DNA of 58,098 nucleotides, from positions 1 through 58,098 of the forward strand of contig NZ_JNYZ01000054.1 of the NCBI RefSeq assembly GCF_000717335.1. Direction: 5' to 3'. Below the pieces are notes generated by a model. The model was not told the DNA's origin. It worked only from the letters and a program-made list of their open reading frames with translations, and did no database searches. Numbering within the stretch: position 1 is the stretch's first letter; each line of letters starts with the position of its first letter. Position numbers and translations under genes: made by a program. The stretch comes from Amycolatopsis jejuensis. GTDB taxonomy: Bacteria > Actinomycetota > Actinomycetes > Mycobacteriales > Pseudonocardiaceae. Shown here piece after piece: positions 22,411 through 35,529 of this stretch.

Positions 22411-23558
22411 ACCCCGGCCTCTTCCGCTTCGGCGCGCTGCCGGGCCATGTTCTCCTGAACCTCGGCCGCCCACGCCTCGTTGGCCTTCGTCGTGTCGACC
22501 TCGAATTCGAACCGGCGCGTCATGTCCTCGGTGACGTCGGCCGCGTCCACGTAGAACTGTTCGTACCAGCGGCGCAGCTGATAAACAGGACCGTCTTCCT
22601 CGCACAGCAGCGGATTGTCGATCCGGGTCTTGTTCTTCCAGATTTCCACGTCCTGCAGGAATCCGACCCCGATCCCACGGGCGAGCTTCGCGGCGATCTT
22701 GTCCGCGTGCTCGTCGGAAATCCCGGGCAGTTTCTTGACCATGATGCCCCACTGCAGCACGAAGGACGTCGGCGACACCGGGTAGTGGCAGTTGATCAGC
22801 ACGTTCTCGATTTCGAAGCCCTGGAACGAATTCACCAGCCAGTTGATCATGTACGCCGGGCCGAAGTACGACGCTTCGGAACGCAGCAGATTGTCTTCGC
22901 CGCCGTAGTTCGACGCCATCCCGATGTCCGGGCGGCCCTTCGTGTTGAGGTACTGCGTGGCGATGTGCCCCTCGAACACGTTCTTGAAATACGTGGGGAA
23001 GGCGTAGTGGATGTAGAAGAAATGGGCCATGTCCACCACGTTGTCGATGATTTCGCGGCAGTTGGCGTTTTCGATCAGGATCGAATCCCAGGTCCAATTG
23101 CTCCACTCGTCGCTGAAGGCGCCCTCGACGCGCGGGATCACCAGGTCGTCCGGTGGCGGATTGCCTTCCGGATCGTGCCAGACGAGCAGCTGCTTGTTCT
23201 CCTCCAGCACCTGCCACGACCGCGTCCGCGCCCGCAGCGGAACCCTTTTGGCGTACGGGATCGACTTGCATTTCCCATTACCGCCCCACCGCCAGTCGTG
23301 GAACGGGCACGCGATTTCGTCCCCCTTCACCGACCCCTGGGTGAGGTCACCGCCCATGTGCCGGCAATATCCGTCGAGGACGTGCAATTCCCCGGCGGTG
23401 TCGGCGAAAACCACGAGCTTGGTCCCGAAAGCTTCGATGCCGTGCGGTTTTCCGTCGCGGAAGGCGTCGGCGAGCCCGAGGCAGTGCCAGCCGCGGGCGA
23501 ACCGCGCGGGCGGCGCGCCCGCGTCGATGGTGCGGATGTCGGAGCCCTGAGTCGTCAC
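22407..23558 (-). CDS. kshA: 3-ketosteroid 9alpha-hydroxylase oxygenase KshA
   Basis: A 383-residue Rieske non-heme iron oxygenase that hydroxylates C9 of androstenedione or androstadienedione, which leads to ring-B opening. Rieske ligands CRHMGG and CPFHDWRWGG around residues 67-90. Mononuclear iron motif VVDMAHFFYIHYAFP near residue 175. The length matches KshA family members. The GTG start overlaps the kstD stop (GTGA). It works with KshB downstream; together with KstD it produces the unstable 9-hydroxy-dienedione that collapses to 3-HSA. Confidence 0.93.
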   Translation of the reverse strand: MTTQGSDIRTIDAGAPPARFARGWHCLGLADAFRDGKPHGIEAFGTKLVVFADTAGELHVLDGYCRHMGGDLTQGSVKGDEIACPFHDWRWGGNGKCKSIPYAKRVPLRARTRSWQVLEENKQLLVWHDPEGNPPPDDLVIPRVEGAFSDEWSNWTWDSILIENANCREIIDNVVDMAHFFYIHYAFPTYFKNVFEGHIATQYLNTKGRPDIGMASNYGGEDNLLRSEASYFGPAYMINWLVNSFQGFEIENVLINCHYPVSPTSFVLQWGIMVKKLPGISDEHADKIAAKLARGIGVGFLQDVEIWKNKTRIDNPLLCEEDGPVYQLRRWYEQFYVDAADVTEDMTRRFEFEVDTTKANEAWAAEVQENMARQRAEAEEAGV

Positions 23559-25219
23559 TGCGTGCCTCCCGTGCCGGTCCGATCTTCGTTCGCCAGCGCC
23601 TGCGCCGCAAGGTAGCCGAAAACCATCGCCGGGCCGATGGTCGCGCCAGGCCCGGCGTACGTGCGGCCCATCACCGCCGCGCTCGTGTTGCCCGCCGCGT
23701 ACAGGCCCTGGACCACGGTGCCGTCCGCGCGCAGGACCCGGGCGTGCTCGTCGGTCCGCAGCCCACCCTTCGTACCGAGGTCGCCGGGCACCACGCGGAC
23801 CGCGTAGTACGGCGCCTTCACCAGCTCACCCAGGCTCGGGTTGGGACGGTTGCGCGGGTCGCCGTAGTAGTGGTCGTACGCGCTACGGCCGCGGTGAAAG
23901 TCCTCGTCGACACCGTTGCGTGCGAAGCCGTTGAAGCGCATCACGGTCTGCTTCAGCGCTTCGGCAGGGATGTCGATTTTCTCGGCGAGGCCGGACAGCG
24001 TCGACGATTTCGCGACGATCCCCGCCTGGTACCAACGCCCAGGCAGCGGCTGCCGCGGGCCTAGGCCGGTGAACAGGTAGCGGTCGCGGTAGCGCTGGTC
24101 GAACACGAGCCAAGCGGGCAGGTGCTCGGCGGGTCCGTCACCCTCGCCGTACATCGCGTGCACCGCCTCGACGTACGGCGCGGACTCGTTCACGAACCGC
24201 GCGCCACTTGCGTCGACCATCAGGCAGCCCGGCCGTGACCGCTCGGCCAGCGCGAACCACGGACCGCCGGTGAGCGGGAACGAGGGTCCCCACCATGCGT
24301 CGTCCATCAGGTCGGTCGCCGCGCCGAGCTTGAGCCCGGCGATGATGCCGTCGCCGGTGTTCGCGGCGGCGCCAACGGTCCATTCGGTCCCGATCGGCGC
24401 TCGCTGGTACTTCTTGCGCATTTCCTCGTTGCGCTCGAAGCCGCCGCAGGCCAGTACCACTCCACGGCGCGCGCGGACCAGCGCCTGACCGGTCCGCACC
24501 CCGGTGACCACGTCGTTCTCCACCCGCAGGTCGACCAGCGGGGTGTTCAGCAGGACGTCGACCCCGGCGTCGCGCAGCCCGAGCCGCAACCCGGCCGCAA
24601 GCGCTTGCCCCATCGCGAGTGGCTGCTGTCCATTCACGCGTCCGACCAGCCATTTCACCCCGAGCGACAGCATCCGCGCGACGCCACGGGGGTGTCGCGC
24701 GATCAGGCTCAGCCAGCGATAGTCCGATTGGGTGATCGGCACGCCGAGGGGTGGCGCACTGTACGGCGGCTCGAGGCGGGCCAGGTCGGCGCCGAGCAGC
24801 TTGCCGTTCAGCGCTTTCGGCTCTACCGATCGGCCCCCGGCCCTTCCGCCGGGCGCCTCGGGGTGGTAATCGCTGTAGCCGGGTACCCAGCGGAATTCGA
24901 GCGGCGTGTGCCGCGTGACGAACTCCAGCACCTCGGGCCCGTGGTCGAGAAAGGCTGTCCGCAGCGGCTCCGGAACGACGTCGCCGACGATCGAGGTCAG
25001 GTACTGGTGCGCACGTTCGGGTGGCTCGTCGATCCCCGCGGCCTTGAGCGCATGGTTTCCGGGCAGCCAGACACCGCCGCCGGAACGCGCCGTGGACCCG
25101 CCGAAGCACGCCGCCTTTTCCAGCACCACCACGGAATGCCCGCGGTGCGCGGCGGCGAGCGCGGCGGTCATCCCGGCGGCACCGCTGCCCGCGACCACCA
25201 CGTCGTACTCGTCGGCCAT
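23555..25219 (-). CDS. kstD: 3-ketosteroid delta1-dehydrogenase KstD
   Basis: A 554-residue FAD enzyme inserting the 1,2 double bond in ring A of 3-ketosteroids. N-terminal dinucleotide fold DVVVAGSGAAGMTAALAAA then FGGSTARSGGGVWLPGN. Catalytic-domain segments FVNESAPYVEAVHAMY and DHYYGDPRNRPNPSLGEL, and the C-terminal FAD loop GLYAAGNTSAAVMGRTYAGP. Length is usual for KstD. First gene of a minus-strand operon (kstD-kshA-small-kshB-hydratase). A KstR-like box lies 12 bases upstream of the ATG. Confidence 0.93.
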   Translation of the reverse strand: MADEYDVVVAGSGAAGMTAALAAAHRGHSVVVLEKAACFGGSTARSGGGVWLPGNHALKAAGIDEPPERAHQYLTSIVGDVVPEPLRTAFLDHGPEVLEFVTRHTPLEFRWVPGYSDYHPEAPGGRAGGRSVEPKALNGKLLGADLARLEPPYSAPPLGVPITQSDYRWLSLIARHPRGVARMLSLGVKWLVGRVNGQQPLAMGQALAAGLRLGLRDAGVDVLLNTPLVDLRVENDVVTGVRTGQALVRARRGVVLACGGFERNEEMRKKYQRAPIGTEWTVGAAANTGDGIIAGLKLGAATDLMDDAWWGPSFPLTGGPWFALAERSRPGCLMVDASGARFVNESAPYVEAVHAMYGEGDGPAEHLPAWLVFDQRYRDRYLFTGLGPRQPLPGRWYQAGIVAKSSTLSGLAEKIDIPAEALKQTVMRFNGFARNGVDEDFHRGRSAYDHYYGDPRNRPNPSLGELVKAPYYAVRVVPGDLGTKGGLRTDEHARVLRADGTVVQGLYAAGNTSAAVMGRTYAGPGATIGPAMVFGYLAAQALANEDRTGTGGTQ

Positions 25220-25230
25220 GCCACCTCACA

Positions 25231-25244
25231 TGCAACGTGTTATC
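25231..25244. promoter_or_regulatory. KstR-like operator, kstD operon
   Basis: TGCAACGTGTTATC fits TNNAACNNGTTNNA except the last base (C for A). It lies 12 bases upstream of the kstD ATG, so KstR here would block initiation. Confidence 0.55.
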
Positions 25245-25287
25245 GGCCAGAGCTGGCCTGCTCGGGGCCACTTCCGTCACCATAGAC

Positions 25288-25301
25288 GAGAACGTGTTCC
25301 A
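25288..25301. promoter_or_regulatory. KstR-like operator, flavoprotein gene
   Basis: GAGAACGTGTTCCA keeps the AACNNGTT core and the final A but has G at position 1. It lies 19 bases before the flavoprotein ATG, in the kstD divergent region. Confidence 0.65.
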
Positions 25302-25319
25302 GTTCTAGGGTGGCGGACT

Positions 25320-26900
25320 ATGGACGAGCTCGGGGCGGACGTCGTGATCATCGGAGCCGGGGCGGCGGGCGTGTGTGCGGCCATCGAAGCAGCCGACGCG
25401 GGCGCCGACGTACTGCTCGTCGACCGGTTTTCCGGCGGCGGGGCGAGCCGGGTGAGCGGCGGCGTGGTCTACGCCGGGGGTGGAACGCCGCAGCAGCGGG
25501 CCGCGGGGGTCGACGACAGCGTGGACGCGATGTACGCGTACCTGCGGCTGGAGACGGGCGACGTCGTTTCGGCGCGGACGCTGCAGCGGTTCTGCGAGGA
25601 GAGCGTCGACATGATGGCGTGGCTCGAACGGCAGGGCGTGCCGTTCGAAGGCAGTCTGTGCGACTACAAGACGTCGTACCCCAGCAACAAGCATTACCTG
25701 TACTACTCCGGCAGCGAGCTGTCCGGCGGCTTCCGCGACGTGGCGAAACCGGCGCCGCGCGGGCATCGCGTCAAGGGTCCCGGCACGTCGGGGAAGTTGC
25801 TGATGAAGCAGCTTCTGGCGGCGGCTCGGCGACGCGGGGTACGTGTTCTGCCGCAGACTGAGGCGGTCAGTCTGGTCGGGGTTGGCGCGGTTTCGGGGGT
25901 GGTGGTCCGCAGCCTGCGTGACGCGCCGTGGTGGGCTCGGATCCGGCACGCGCGGCTGGCGGCGTGGTCGGCGAAGCCGGGGATTTACGTGCCTGCGTTG
26001 CGGCGGGCGTTGCATGCTCGCGTTTCGCGCATTGAGCAGCGATACGCTCGTGAGCTGCGGATTTCCGCCCGGCGCGGGGTTGTACTTGCGGCCGGTGGGT
26101 ACATCGTGAACCGTGACCTGGTGCGTGAGCACGCGCCCGCTTATCGCGGCGGCCTAGACCTCGGGACCTCCGCCGACGACGGTTCCGGTCTCCGGCTCGG
26201 TCTATCGGTTGGCGGCCGCGCGGCGGAGCTGGACCGCGTGTCGGCATGGCGGTTCCTCACGCCGCCGTCGGCGTTCCTCGGCGGGTTGCTCGTGGACGCT
26301 TCCGGACGCCGCATCATCGACGAATCCCGTTACGGCGCGGCCATCGGCGAACGCATGATCACGTCCCACGGCGGCCGCGGCTGGCTGCTGGTCGACGCGC
26401 CTCTGGTGGCCTCGGCCCGCCATGACGGCCGTCGCCAGGGCCAGTGGTTTGCGACGCTCCAGCTGCGATACCTGCTGGGTCGGGGCCGAGTCACCGCCGG
26501 GACGATCGAGGAGGTGGCCCGGCGCGCGGGCATCGACCCGGCCGGGCTGGCGGCGACGTACGACGAGTACCGGCGCGGCCCGGACCCGGCAGGCAAACTG
26601 GCGGAGTTCGCTCGGCCGCTGGACACGCCGCCCTACTCGCTCATCGACGTGTCCGTGAAGCCGAATCTCGGCTACCCGTGCCCGATGCTGACCCTCGGCG
26701 GCCTGGTGGTCGACGAGGACACCGGCGCGGTCGCCGGTGTGCCGGGGTTGTATGCCGCCGGGCGGACCGCGGTGGGAATCTGTTCCAGGTCGTATGTGAG
26801 TGGCCTCTCGCTGGCTGACTGCGTGTTTTCCGGCCGTAGAGCTGGACTGCACAGTGCCAACGGGGTGGGCCGCGTCGACAAAAACGAGAACGTGTTCTAG
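25320..26900 (+). CDS. KstD/fumarate-reductase-family FAD dehydrogenase
   Basis: A 526-residue flavoprotein. ADVVIIGAGAAGVCAAIEAA is the dinucleotide fold, followed by SRVSGGVVYAGGG. The mid-part has RGVVLAAGGYIVNRDL and GGLLVDASGRRIIDES, and the C-terminal FAD loop is GLYAAGRTAVGICSRSYVSG. It is more distant from KstD than a normal duplicate and could be a delta4(5alpha)-dehydrogenase or another 3-ketosteroid dehydrogenase; sequence alone does not decide. It has its own KstR-like box and is divergent from kstD. The hsaA operator overlaps its last codons. Confidence 0.8.
   Translation: MDELGADVVIIGAGAAGVCAAIEAADAGADVLLVDRFSGGGASRVSGGVVYAGGGTPQQRAAGVDDSVDAMYAYLRLETGDVVSARTLQRFCEESVDMMAWLERQGVPFEGSLCDYKTSYPSNKHYLYYSGSELSGGFRDVAKPAPRGHRVKGPGTSGKLLMKQLLAAARRRGVRVLPQTEAVSLVGVGAVSGVVVRSLRDAPWWARIRHARLAAWSAKPGIYVPALRRALHARVSRIEQRYARELRISARRGVVLAAGGYIVNRDLVREHAPAYRGGLDLGTSADDGSGLRLGLSVGGRAAELDRVSAWRFLTPPSAFLGGLLVDASGRRIIDESRYGAAIGERMITSHGGRGWLLVDAPLVASARHDGRRQGQWFATLQLRYLLGRGRVTAGTIEEVARRAGIDPAGLAATYDEYRRGPDPAGKLAEFARPLDTPPYSLIDVSVKPNLGYPCPMLTLGGLVVDEDTGAVAGVPGLYAAGRTAVGICSRSYVSGLSLADCVFSGRRAGLHSANGVGRVDKNENVF
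26886..26899. promoter_or_regulatory. KstR-like operator, hsaADCB operon
   Basis: GAGAACGTGTTCTA, with the core and final A intact and G at position 1. It overlaps the stop region of the flavoprotein gene and lies 32 bases upstream of hsaA. Confidence 0.65.
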
Positions 26901-26931
26901 TCTTGGTCTGTCGAGCAAGAGAGGACGGCCG

Positions 26932-30891
<3,960 letters not shown>

Positions 30892-31239
30892 CCCGCCAAT
30901 CTCGTTCAAGGCGGACGTAACCCGTCCGGACAGCTGCCCCTGTCCCCGCCGATCCCACTGAACACAACTGGCTCGGGCGACTCGGCTCAAACCTTCCTTT
31001 CTTCGGAACGAAACCCGCTCGAACGGCCTGGCTCCGATCAACCGGTCCTTGCGAGCGCAGACAGAACCCACCTGGGTGGCTGGCTCCGATCTGCCGTTCT
31101 CGCCGGGGCAGAACCCATCCGGATGATGGGTTTCCACCGGCTTTCCGTCGAAGCTAGGTGCAGACCGCCGGGGTTACGGGTACCGGCTGTCATTTCGGCG
31201 GGAAGGCAGACGATGTGTCCCGATGGCGGACCGTGACTG
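30892..31239. other. Gene-free stretch after hsaB
   Basis: About 350 bases between convergent hsaB and smr. No ORF has family features. Two imperfect ~55-base repeats sharing CCTGGCTCCGATCAACCGGT / GGCTGGCTCCGATCTGCCGTT are seen around 31030-31105. No clear terminator was found. Confidence 0.4.
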
Positions 31240-31494
31240 TCACTTCCACCGGAAGTGCACAAAGACCCGTCCGAAGTTGTCCTTGTCCTTCTCCACTCGG
31301 TGGTAGAGCGCCTTCACCTCCTTCCGTTCCAGGAAACGCAATACGTGCTTCTTCAATTGCCCTGATCCTTTACCCGGGATGATCTCCACGACCGGCGCCT
31401 TTTTCGCGACCGCTTCTTCGATCACCGCTCGCAGCGCCCGGTCGATCTCCCCGCCGCGGTTGTAGATCTCGTGGAGATCGAGCTTGAGCTTCAT
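31240..31494 (-). CDS. Small Smr-domain protein
   Basis: An 84-residue free-standing Smr domain, the nuclease-like domain at the end of MutS2. Marks: KLDLHEIYNRGG (the LDLH motif), and VVEIIPGKGSGQLKKHVLRF with the characteristic GKGSG(Q)LK loop. Many Smr domains bind or nick DNA or RNA at ribosome collisions or branched DNA. It has no MutS part. The start is the ATG preceded by GGAGAC. An SOS-type LexA box lies 40 bases upstream, which suggests DNA-damage induction. Confidence 0.85.
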   Translation of the reverse strand: MKLKLDLHEIYNRGGEIDRALRAVIEEAVAKKAPVVEIIPGKGSGQLKKHVLRFLERKEVKALYHRVEKDKDNFGRVFVHFRWK

Positions 31495-31533
31495 GTCTCC
31501 AGTCTGCCACGCTGAATCATCCCTGGACCGTGT

Positions 31534-31549
31534 TCGAACACATGTTCGC
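31534..31549. promoter_or_regulatory. LexA/SOS box upstream of smr
   Basis: TCGAACACATGTTCGC matches the actinobacterial SOS consensus TCGAACNNNNGTTCGA at 11 of 12 defined bases. It sits 40 bases upstream of the smr ATG. The spacing between half-sites is 4, not 2, so it is not a KstR box. Confidence 0.6.
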
Positions 31550-32215
31550 ACCATCGGGTGATTGGTTGGCGCAACACTGCTTTGGCCGGTGCTCACATGG
31601 CAGTATCGAACTGTGTTGATCTAGAAATTGTCCTTGCCGGAGAAGGGATGTTGATGATGGGGGCAGTCAGAAGTGCGGTACTTGATCTTCTACTTGTGGT
31701 GCTGCAACACTTTAGCTGTTCGTGGACGGGCATGGTCCGAGGGTCGAGCTCACCCTTCGACGGTCCAAAAGCTTTGACACCGCTAGGGTTCTCGGCTGCA
31801 ATGACCAACGCTGCCGGGTTGCCGATCTGCCGGTCGAAACCTCTCCGTGCGCCATCCGTCTCGGCTGCGAGATCGCCGCCGCGGGCGAGTGACCGGTTCG
31901 GCACGATGTCAGTTGACAGGTTCGCGCGTCATGGCCGAGGCCCTTCTGGTGCACGGCGTTGCGTGTCGAGTCGTAGCGAAGTTGAACCAGAGCAGGTCGC
32001 TCCGTGGAAGATTCCGGCCACGCAAAGCCAAATCCACGTCGAGAGGAATACAACAAACAGGCAGGGCACCGGTTGAGAGCCCGCCGCGCGACCCAGATGT
32101 CAAGCAGTGGAAGGAGGGTGCCAACCGACCCGGCTCGCCCGATCCGGTCAAGAGAACGACGGCGGAACCGTAGAACCGAGGCAAAGCTCTGAAATCTGAC
32201 TGACTGAAACGTCCC
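31550..32215. other. Gene-free region of ~660 bases
   Basis: Between the smr upstream region and the MBL gene's stop. ORFs up to ~170 codons exist on the plus strand and ~100 on the minus, but they lack ribosome sites, codon bias or family features. Base composition is lower in GC than the neighbours. Possibly an eroded gene. Confidence 0.4.
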
Positions 32216-33274
32216 TCAGCTGAGCGCTTGCCACCATCCGTCTACCGGCGGCGGTGCTGCCACGTCGATCCGCTGGCCCGGTTTCGGAATCGCCAGCGGG
32301 AGGTCGTTCGCCTTGGCTTCACGCCATACGCGCTCGGCGGGTTCGGACCAGGCGCGCGTGGAGAGGGTGAAGGTGGCCCAGTGCACCGGCACGAGCAGTC
32401 CGCCGCGCACGTCCAGGTGGGCGGCGACGCCTTCCTCGGGTGTCATGTGGATGTCGGGCCAATGGGAGGCATAAGCACCGATCTGGATCAGCGAAGCGTC
32501 GAAAGGACCGTACTTCTCGCCAATCGAAGAGAAACCGTCGAAGTACCCGGTGTCGCCGCTGTAGAACACGCGATGCGCGGGTCCGGTAATCACCCATGAA
32601 GCCCAGAGCGTGCTGTCGTTCGCAATGCCTCGTCCCGAGAAATGTTGCGCCGGAGCACACACGAAACGGAGACCTGAAATGGTGACATCCTCATGCCAGT
32701 CGAGTTCGACGATGCGATCGAGCGGGACATTCCAGCGTTCGAGATGCGCGCCTACTCCCAGCGGAACGAGAAAAGGAGCTTCGGTGAGCGAAGTCAGCTC
32801 CCGGACGGTCGCGAGATCGAGGTGGTCGTAGTGGTCGTGCGAGATCACGATTGCATCCAGCCGGCCCAGGCTGGCCAGCGGTACTGGCGGCGCATGGAGC
32901 CGACGCGGTCCAGCGAAAGCGGCGGGCGAAACCCGGTCGCTCCACACGGGATCGCAGAGCACCCGGGCGCCATCGATCTCAACGAGCGTCGACGCGTGGC
33001 CGTACCAGGTGAGAAACAGGCCATCAGCAGTCGCCGCAACCGGGTCGGTGACCAACGGCACCGTACCGGCTGGACGGCGGCGGTCCCGATCCTCGCCGAA
33101 CAGGAATTCACGCAGGATCCCGCCAGGAGAAGAGGGAGTAGAGCGAGTGGTCGCAGCATTGCGGAACACGCCGCCGTCGTACTGCGGTGACCGCCGCATG
33201 CGTTCGGCACGTGGTCCGGTGGCCTTCGCGCCGAAAGCCACCGGAACCACAGACGCAAACGTTTTCCTCACCAT
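32216..33274 (-). CDS. MBL-fold metallo-hydrolase (UlaG / NAPE-PLD-like)
   Basis: A 352-residue metallo-beta-lactamase-fold hydrolase. GLFLTWYGHASTLVEIDG opens the fold, and VISHDHYDHLD is the HxHxDH zinc motif. Later zinc positions are in APAQHFSGRG, FYSGDTGYFDG and VPVHWATFTL. Relatives act on phosphodiester or lactone bonds of lipids (NAPE-PLD-like); the substrate here is unknown. It follows the desaturase by 10 bases on the same strand, so the two form a lipid-related operon. An N-terminal ~50-residue basic extension precedes the fold. Confidence 0.85.
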   Translation of the reverse strand: MVRKTFASVVPVAFGAKATGPRAERMRRSPQYDGGVFRNAATTRSTPSSPGGILREFLFGEDRDRRRPAGTVPLVTDPVAATADGLFLTWYGHASTLVEIDGARVLCDPVWSDRVSPAAFAGPRRLHAPPVPLASLGRLDAIVISHDHYDHLDLATVRELTSLTEAPFLVPLGVGAHLERWNVPLDRIVELDWHEDVTISGLRFVCAPAQHFSGRGIANDSTLWASWVITGPAHRVFYSGDTGYFDGFSSIGEKYGPFDASLIQIGAYASHWPDIHMTPEEGVAAHLDVRGGLLVPVHWATFTLSTRAWSEPAERVWREAKANDLPLAIPKPGQRIDVAAPPPVDGWWQALS

Positions 33275-33284
33275 GGTGCCGATT

Positions 33285-34319
33285 CTACGAGCGGTTCCTG
33301 AGAGGAGCCCCAGCTTCGTGGAGGTGCCGGAGTGTCTGCCGGTAGGAGTCGACGAGCCCGGTGCGCGCGTACGGGATGCCGAGCTCGGCGCAGTACCGTT
33401 CGACGATCGGCTGGGCCCGGCGCAGATGTACCGACGGCATGCTCGGGAACAGGTGATGCTCGATCTGGTGGTTGAGCCCGCCGAGCAGGACGTCGATCAC
33501 TGGTCCGCCGCGGACGTTGCGCGACGTGAGTACCTGCTTGCGCAGGAAGTCGAGCTCGGGCTGCCCGGTCAGCGTCGGCATGCCCTTGTGGTTGGGCGCG
33601 AAGATCGATCCCATGTAGACACCCCACATTCCTTGGTGGACAGCGAGGAAAAGCAGCGCCATGCCAGGCGGGAGGACGACGAACAGCGCGGTGAGGTAGG
33701 CCGCGAAATGCGTGAAGAGCAGCGTGGCTTCCAGCCTGCGGCGACGCAGACCGGGATGCATTACGGCGCGGATACCGGACCAGTGCAGATTCAGGCCTTC
33801 GAGGGTGAGGAGCGGGAAGAACAGCCACGCTTGGTGCCGTCCGACGAACCGGGGCAGGCCACGGCTGGCGCGGGCCTGCCGCTGGGACCAGACGAGAATG
33901 TCCGGGTCGACGTCGGGGTCCAGCTCCTCGTGGTTCGGGTTCGCGTGGTGGCGCGTGTGCTTGTCCATCCACCAGCCGTAGCTCATGCCGATGCCGAGAT
34001 TCCCGGCCAGCCGCCCGGCGATCTCGCTCGGCCGCCGCGTCCGGAACACCTGCCGGTGTGCGAGATCGTGCGAAAGCAGGGCGATCTGGCCGAAAAGGAA
34101 CGCCTGGAACGCCGCCACGGCCAGTTGCCACCACGAGTTGCCGAGCAGCCCGAAGGCGACCCAGCCGCCTGCGAACAGCGTCGTGACGACGGCGATTCGG
34201 GCGGTGTAGTACCCCTGGCGACGGTCGAGCAGGCCGGCGTCGGCGATGCGGCGGGAGAGCCGGGAGAAGTCAGAGCCCTGCCGCGGGGGCGAGGGAAGGA
34301 GGAGCTTTTCGGTGGTCAC
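33285..34319 (-). CDS. Membrane fatty acid desaturase (acyl-CoA / linoleoyl-CoA desaturase type)
   Basis: A 344-residue integral-membrane desaturase with three His boxes: LSHDLAHRQVF, DKHTRHHANPNHEELDP and LNHQIEHHLFPSMP. The last (QxxHH type) is typical of the front-end/linoleoyl-CoA group. Hydrophobic pairs lie before and after the first two boxes. It would use di-iron and oxygen to place a double bond in an acyl chain. First gene of a two-gene unit with the MBL hydrolase. Confidence 0.9.
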   Translation of the reverse strand: MTTEKLLLPSPPRQGSDFSRLSRRIADAGLLDRRQGYYTARIAVVTTLFAGGWVAFGLLGNSWWQLAVAAFQAFLFGQIALLSHDLAHRQVFRTRRPSEIAGRLAGNLGIGMSYGWWMDKHTRHHANPNHEELDPDVDPDILVWSQRQARASRGLPRFVGRHQAWLFFPLLTLEGLNLHWSGIRAVMHPGLRRRRLEATLLFTHFAAYLTALFVVLPPGMALLFLAVHQGMWGVYMGSIFAPNHKGMPTLTGQPELDFLRKQVLTSRNVRGGPVIDVLLGGLNHQIEHHLFPSMPSVHLRRAQPIVERYCAELGIPYARTGLVDSYRQTLRHLHEAGAPLRNRS

Positions 34320-34400
34320 CTGCCGAGTCTTTCGGCGGCGAAGCGTCGCCGGAACCCGGCAGGCCCGAGAGCCGATACGGGGGCTGGCCCCACCCCGTGG

Positions 34401-35414
34401 CTAGCCGAGCGGCTTCACCGGCGCCCAGAAATCCAGCGGTACCAAGCCTTCCGTATGGCCTGCCTCGTCGATGAGATGGCCCATCAGCTTGATCGTGCGC
34501 AGCGTGGTCGCCCGGTTGACCACCTGCAGCCACGGCAGCTTCTCGGACAGACCCGCTTCCAACGCTGTGGCCTCGTGGTGACTGCCCAGCCACACCACGA
34601 CCATGAGGTTGGCGTCACTGCTCGTCGCCGCGCACATGCGGACCTCCGGCAGCGTCGCGAGCGAGCGCGCCGTCGTCTCGAGCGTGTCGGGCGGCACCCG
34701 GAGCCACAACATCGCCGTGACCGGGGCTGGCGACAGTGGACGCGCAATCTCGCACCGCAGCCGGATTGCGCCGTGCGCCAGCAAGATGTCCAGTCGGCGG
34801 CGGACGGTGGTCGCGCTCACCTCGAGGCGCGAGGCCAACGAAGCCGCGGATGCGCGTACGTCCTCGCCGAGTGCCAGGGCCAGCGAGCGGTCCAGGTCAG
34901 TGAACCTCAGTGGCGCGGTCGACCGCCCTGGACGGCCGACGAGCACCTCGCGTTCGCCGGGCGAGATCGCGCGGACCCGCCATCGGCTGCCCTCGGTGAA
35001 CAACCTCGGCGACACGACCGTCCGGATGCGGGCCACGCCAGGACGGCGGGAGAGGCGGTGCTGTACGTAGTCCGAAAGGTCCCGCAATGTCGGGGCCATC
35101 AGGTGGAGGTGGAGGTCGCAGGGCCCGGCCAGGTACTCCACGGTCGGGACGTGGGCGTCGCGCGCAAGTTCGTGGGCGACGCGCAGCGATTCGCCTGGTG
35201 CGCAGTCCAGTTCGACGAACGCCAGCGCCATCGTGGCCAGGAGGTCGCCGCCGGGGTACGCGGTGAGCCATGCCTGACCGCGCGCGGAGAGCTGGTCCCA
35301 GCGTCGGGCGGCGGTGACCGCACCGATGCCGAGCGCGCGGCCGACCACCGACCACGACGCCCGCGGATCGGTCTGCAAGGCGTCGAGCAGTTTGAGGTCG
35401 CTCTCGGTCAACAT
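34401..35414 (-). CDS. Tandem Lrp/AsnC-type regulator (two fused copies)
   Basis: A 337-residue protein, about twice a normal Lrp (150). The first HTH, ESDLKLLDALQTDPRASWSV, is followed by GIGAVTAARRWDQL. The second HTH, in the middle, is TDLDRSLALALGEDVRASAA then LEVSATTVRRRLDILLAHG. Each is followed by a RAM-like ligand domain (EYLAGPCDLHLHLMAP; CAATSSDANLMVVVWLGS). Such proteins sense amino-acid-like ligands. It is divergent from an M20 hydrolase-symporter-amidohydrolase operon (115 bases between starts) and probably controls it. Confidence 0.85.
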   Translation of the reverse strand: MLTESDLKLLDALQTDPRASWSVVGRALGIGAVTAARRWDQLSARGQAWLTAYPGGDLLATMALAFVELDCAPGESLRVAHELARDAHVPTVEYLAGPCDLHLHLMAPTLRDLSDYVQHRLSRRPGVARIRTVVSPRLFTEGSRWRVRAISPGEREVLVGRPGRSTAPLRFTDLDRSLALALGEDVRASAASLASRLEVSATTVRRRLDILLAHGAIRLRCEIARPLSPAPVTAMLWLRVPPDTLETTARSLATLPEVRMCAATSSDANLMVVVWLGSHHEATALEAGLSEKLPWLQVVNRATTLRTIKLMGHLIDEAGHTEGLVPLDFWAPVKPLG

Positions 35415-35529
35415 GGCGGATTCTTCTCCTCCGGCAGGCCGAAGCGGCGGATTCCGGTGATTTTGCCGGGAACCGCGTTCGACCCTTCCATCATCGTCAA
35501 GCCAGCATAAGATCCAGCGAGGGAGTCTC

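Noticed and set aside
31534..31549. Possible KstR box near smr
   Set aside because: The half-sites are four bases apart instead of two; the site fits LexA, not KstR.
31558..32076. 172-codon plus-strand ORF in the gap before the MBL gene
   Set aside because: No ribosome site, no GC-rich third-position bias and no family pattern. Competing minus-strand ORFs are equally good.
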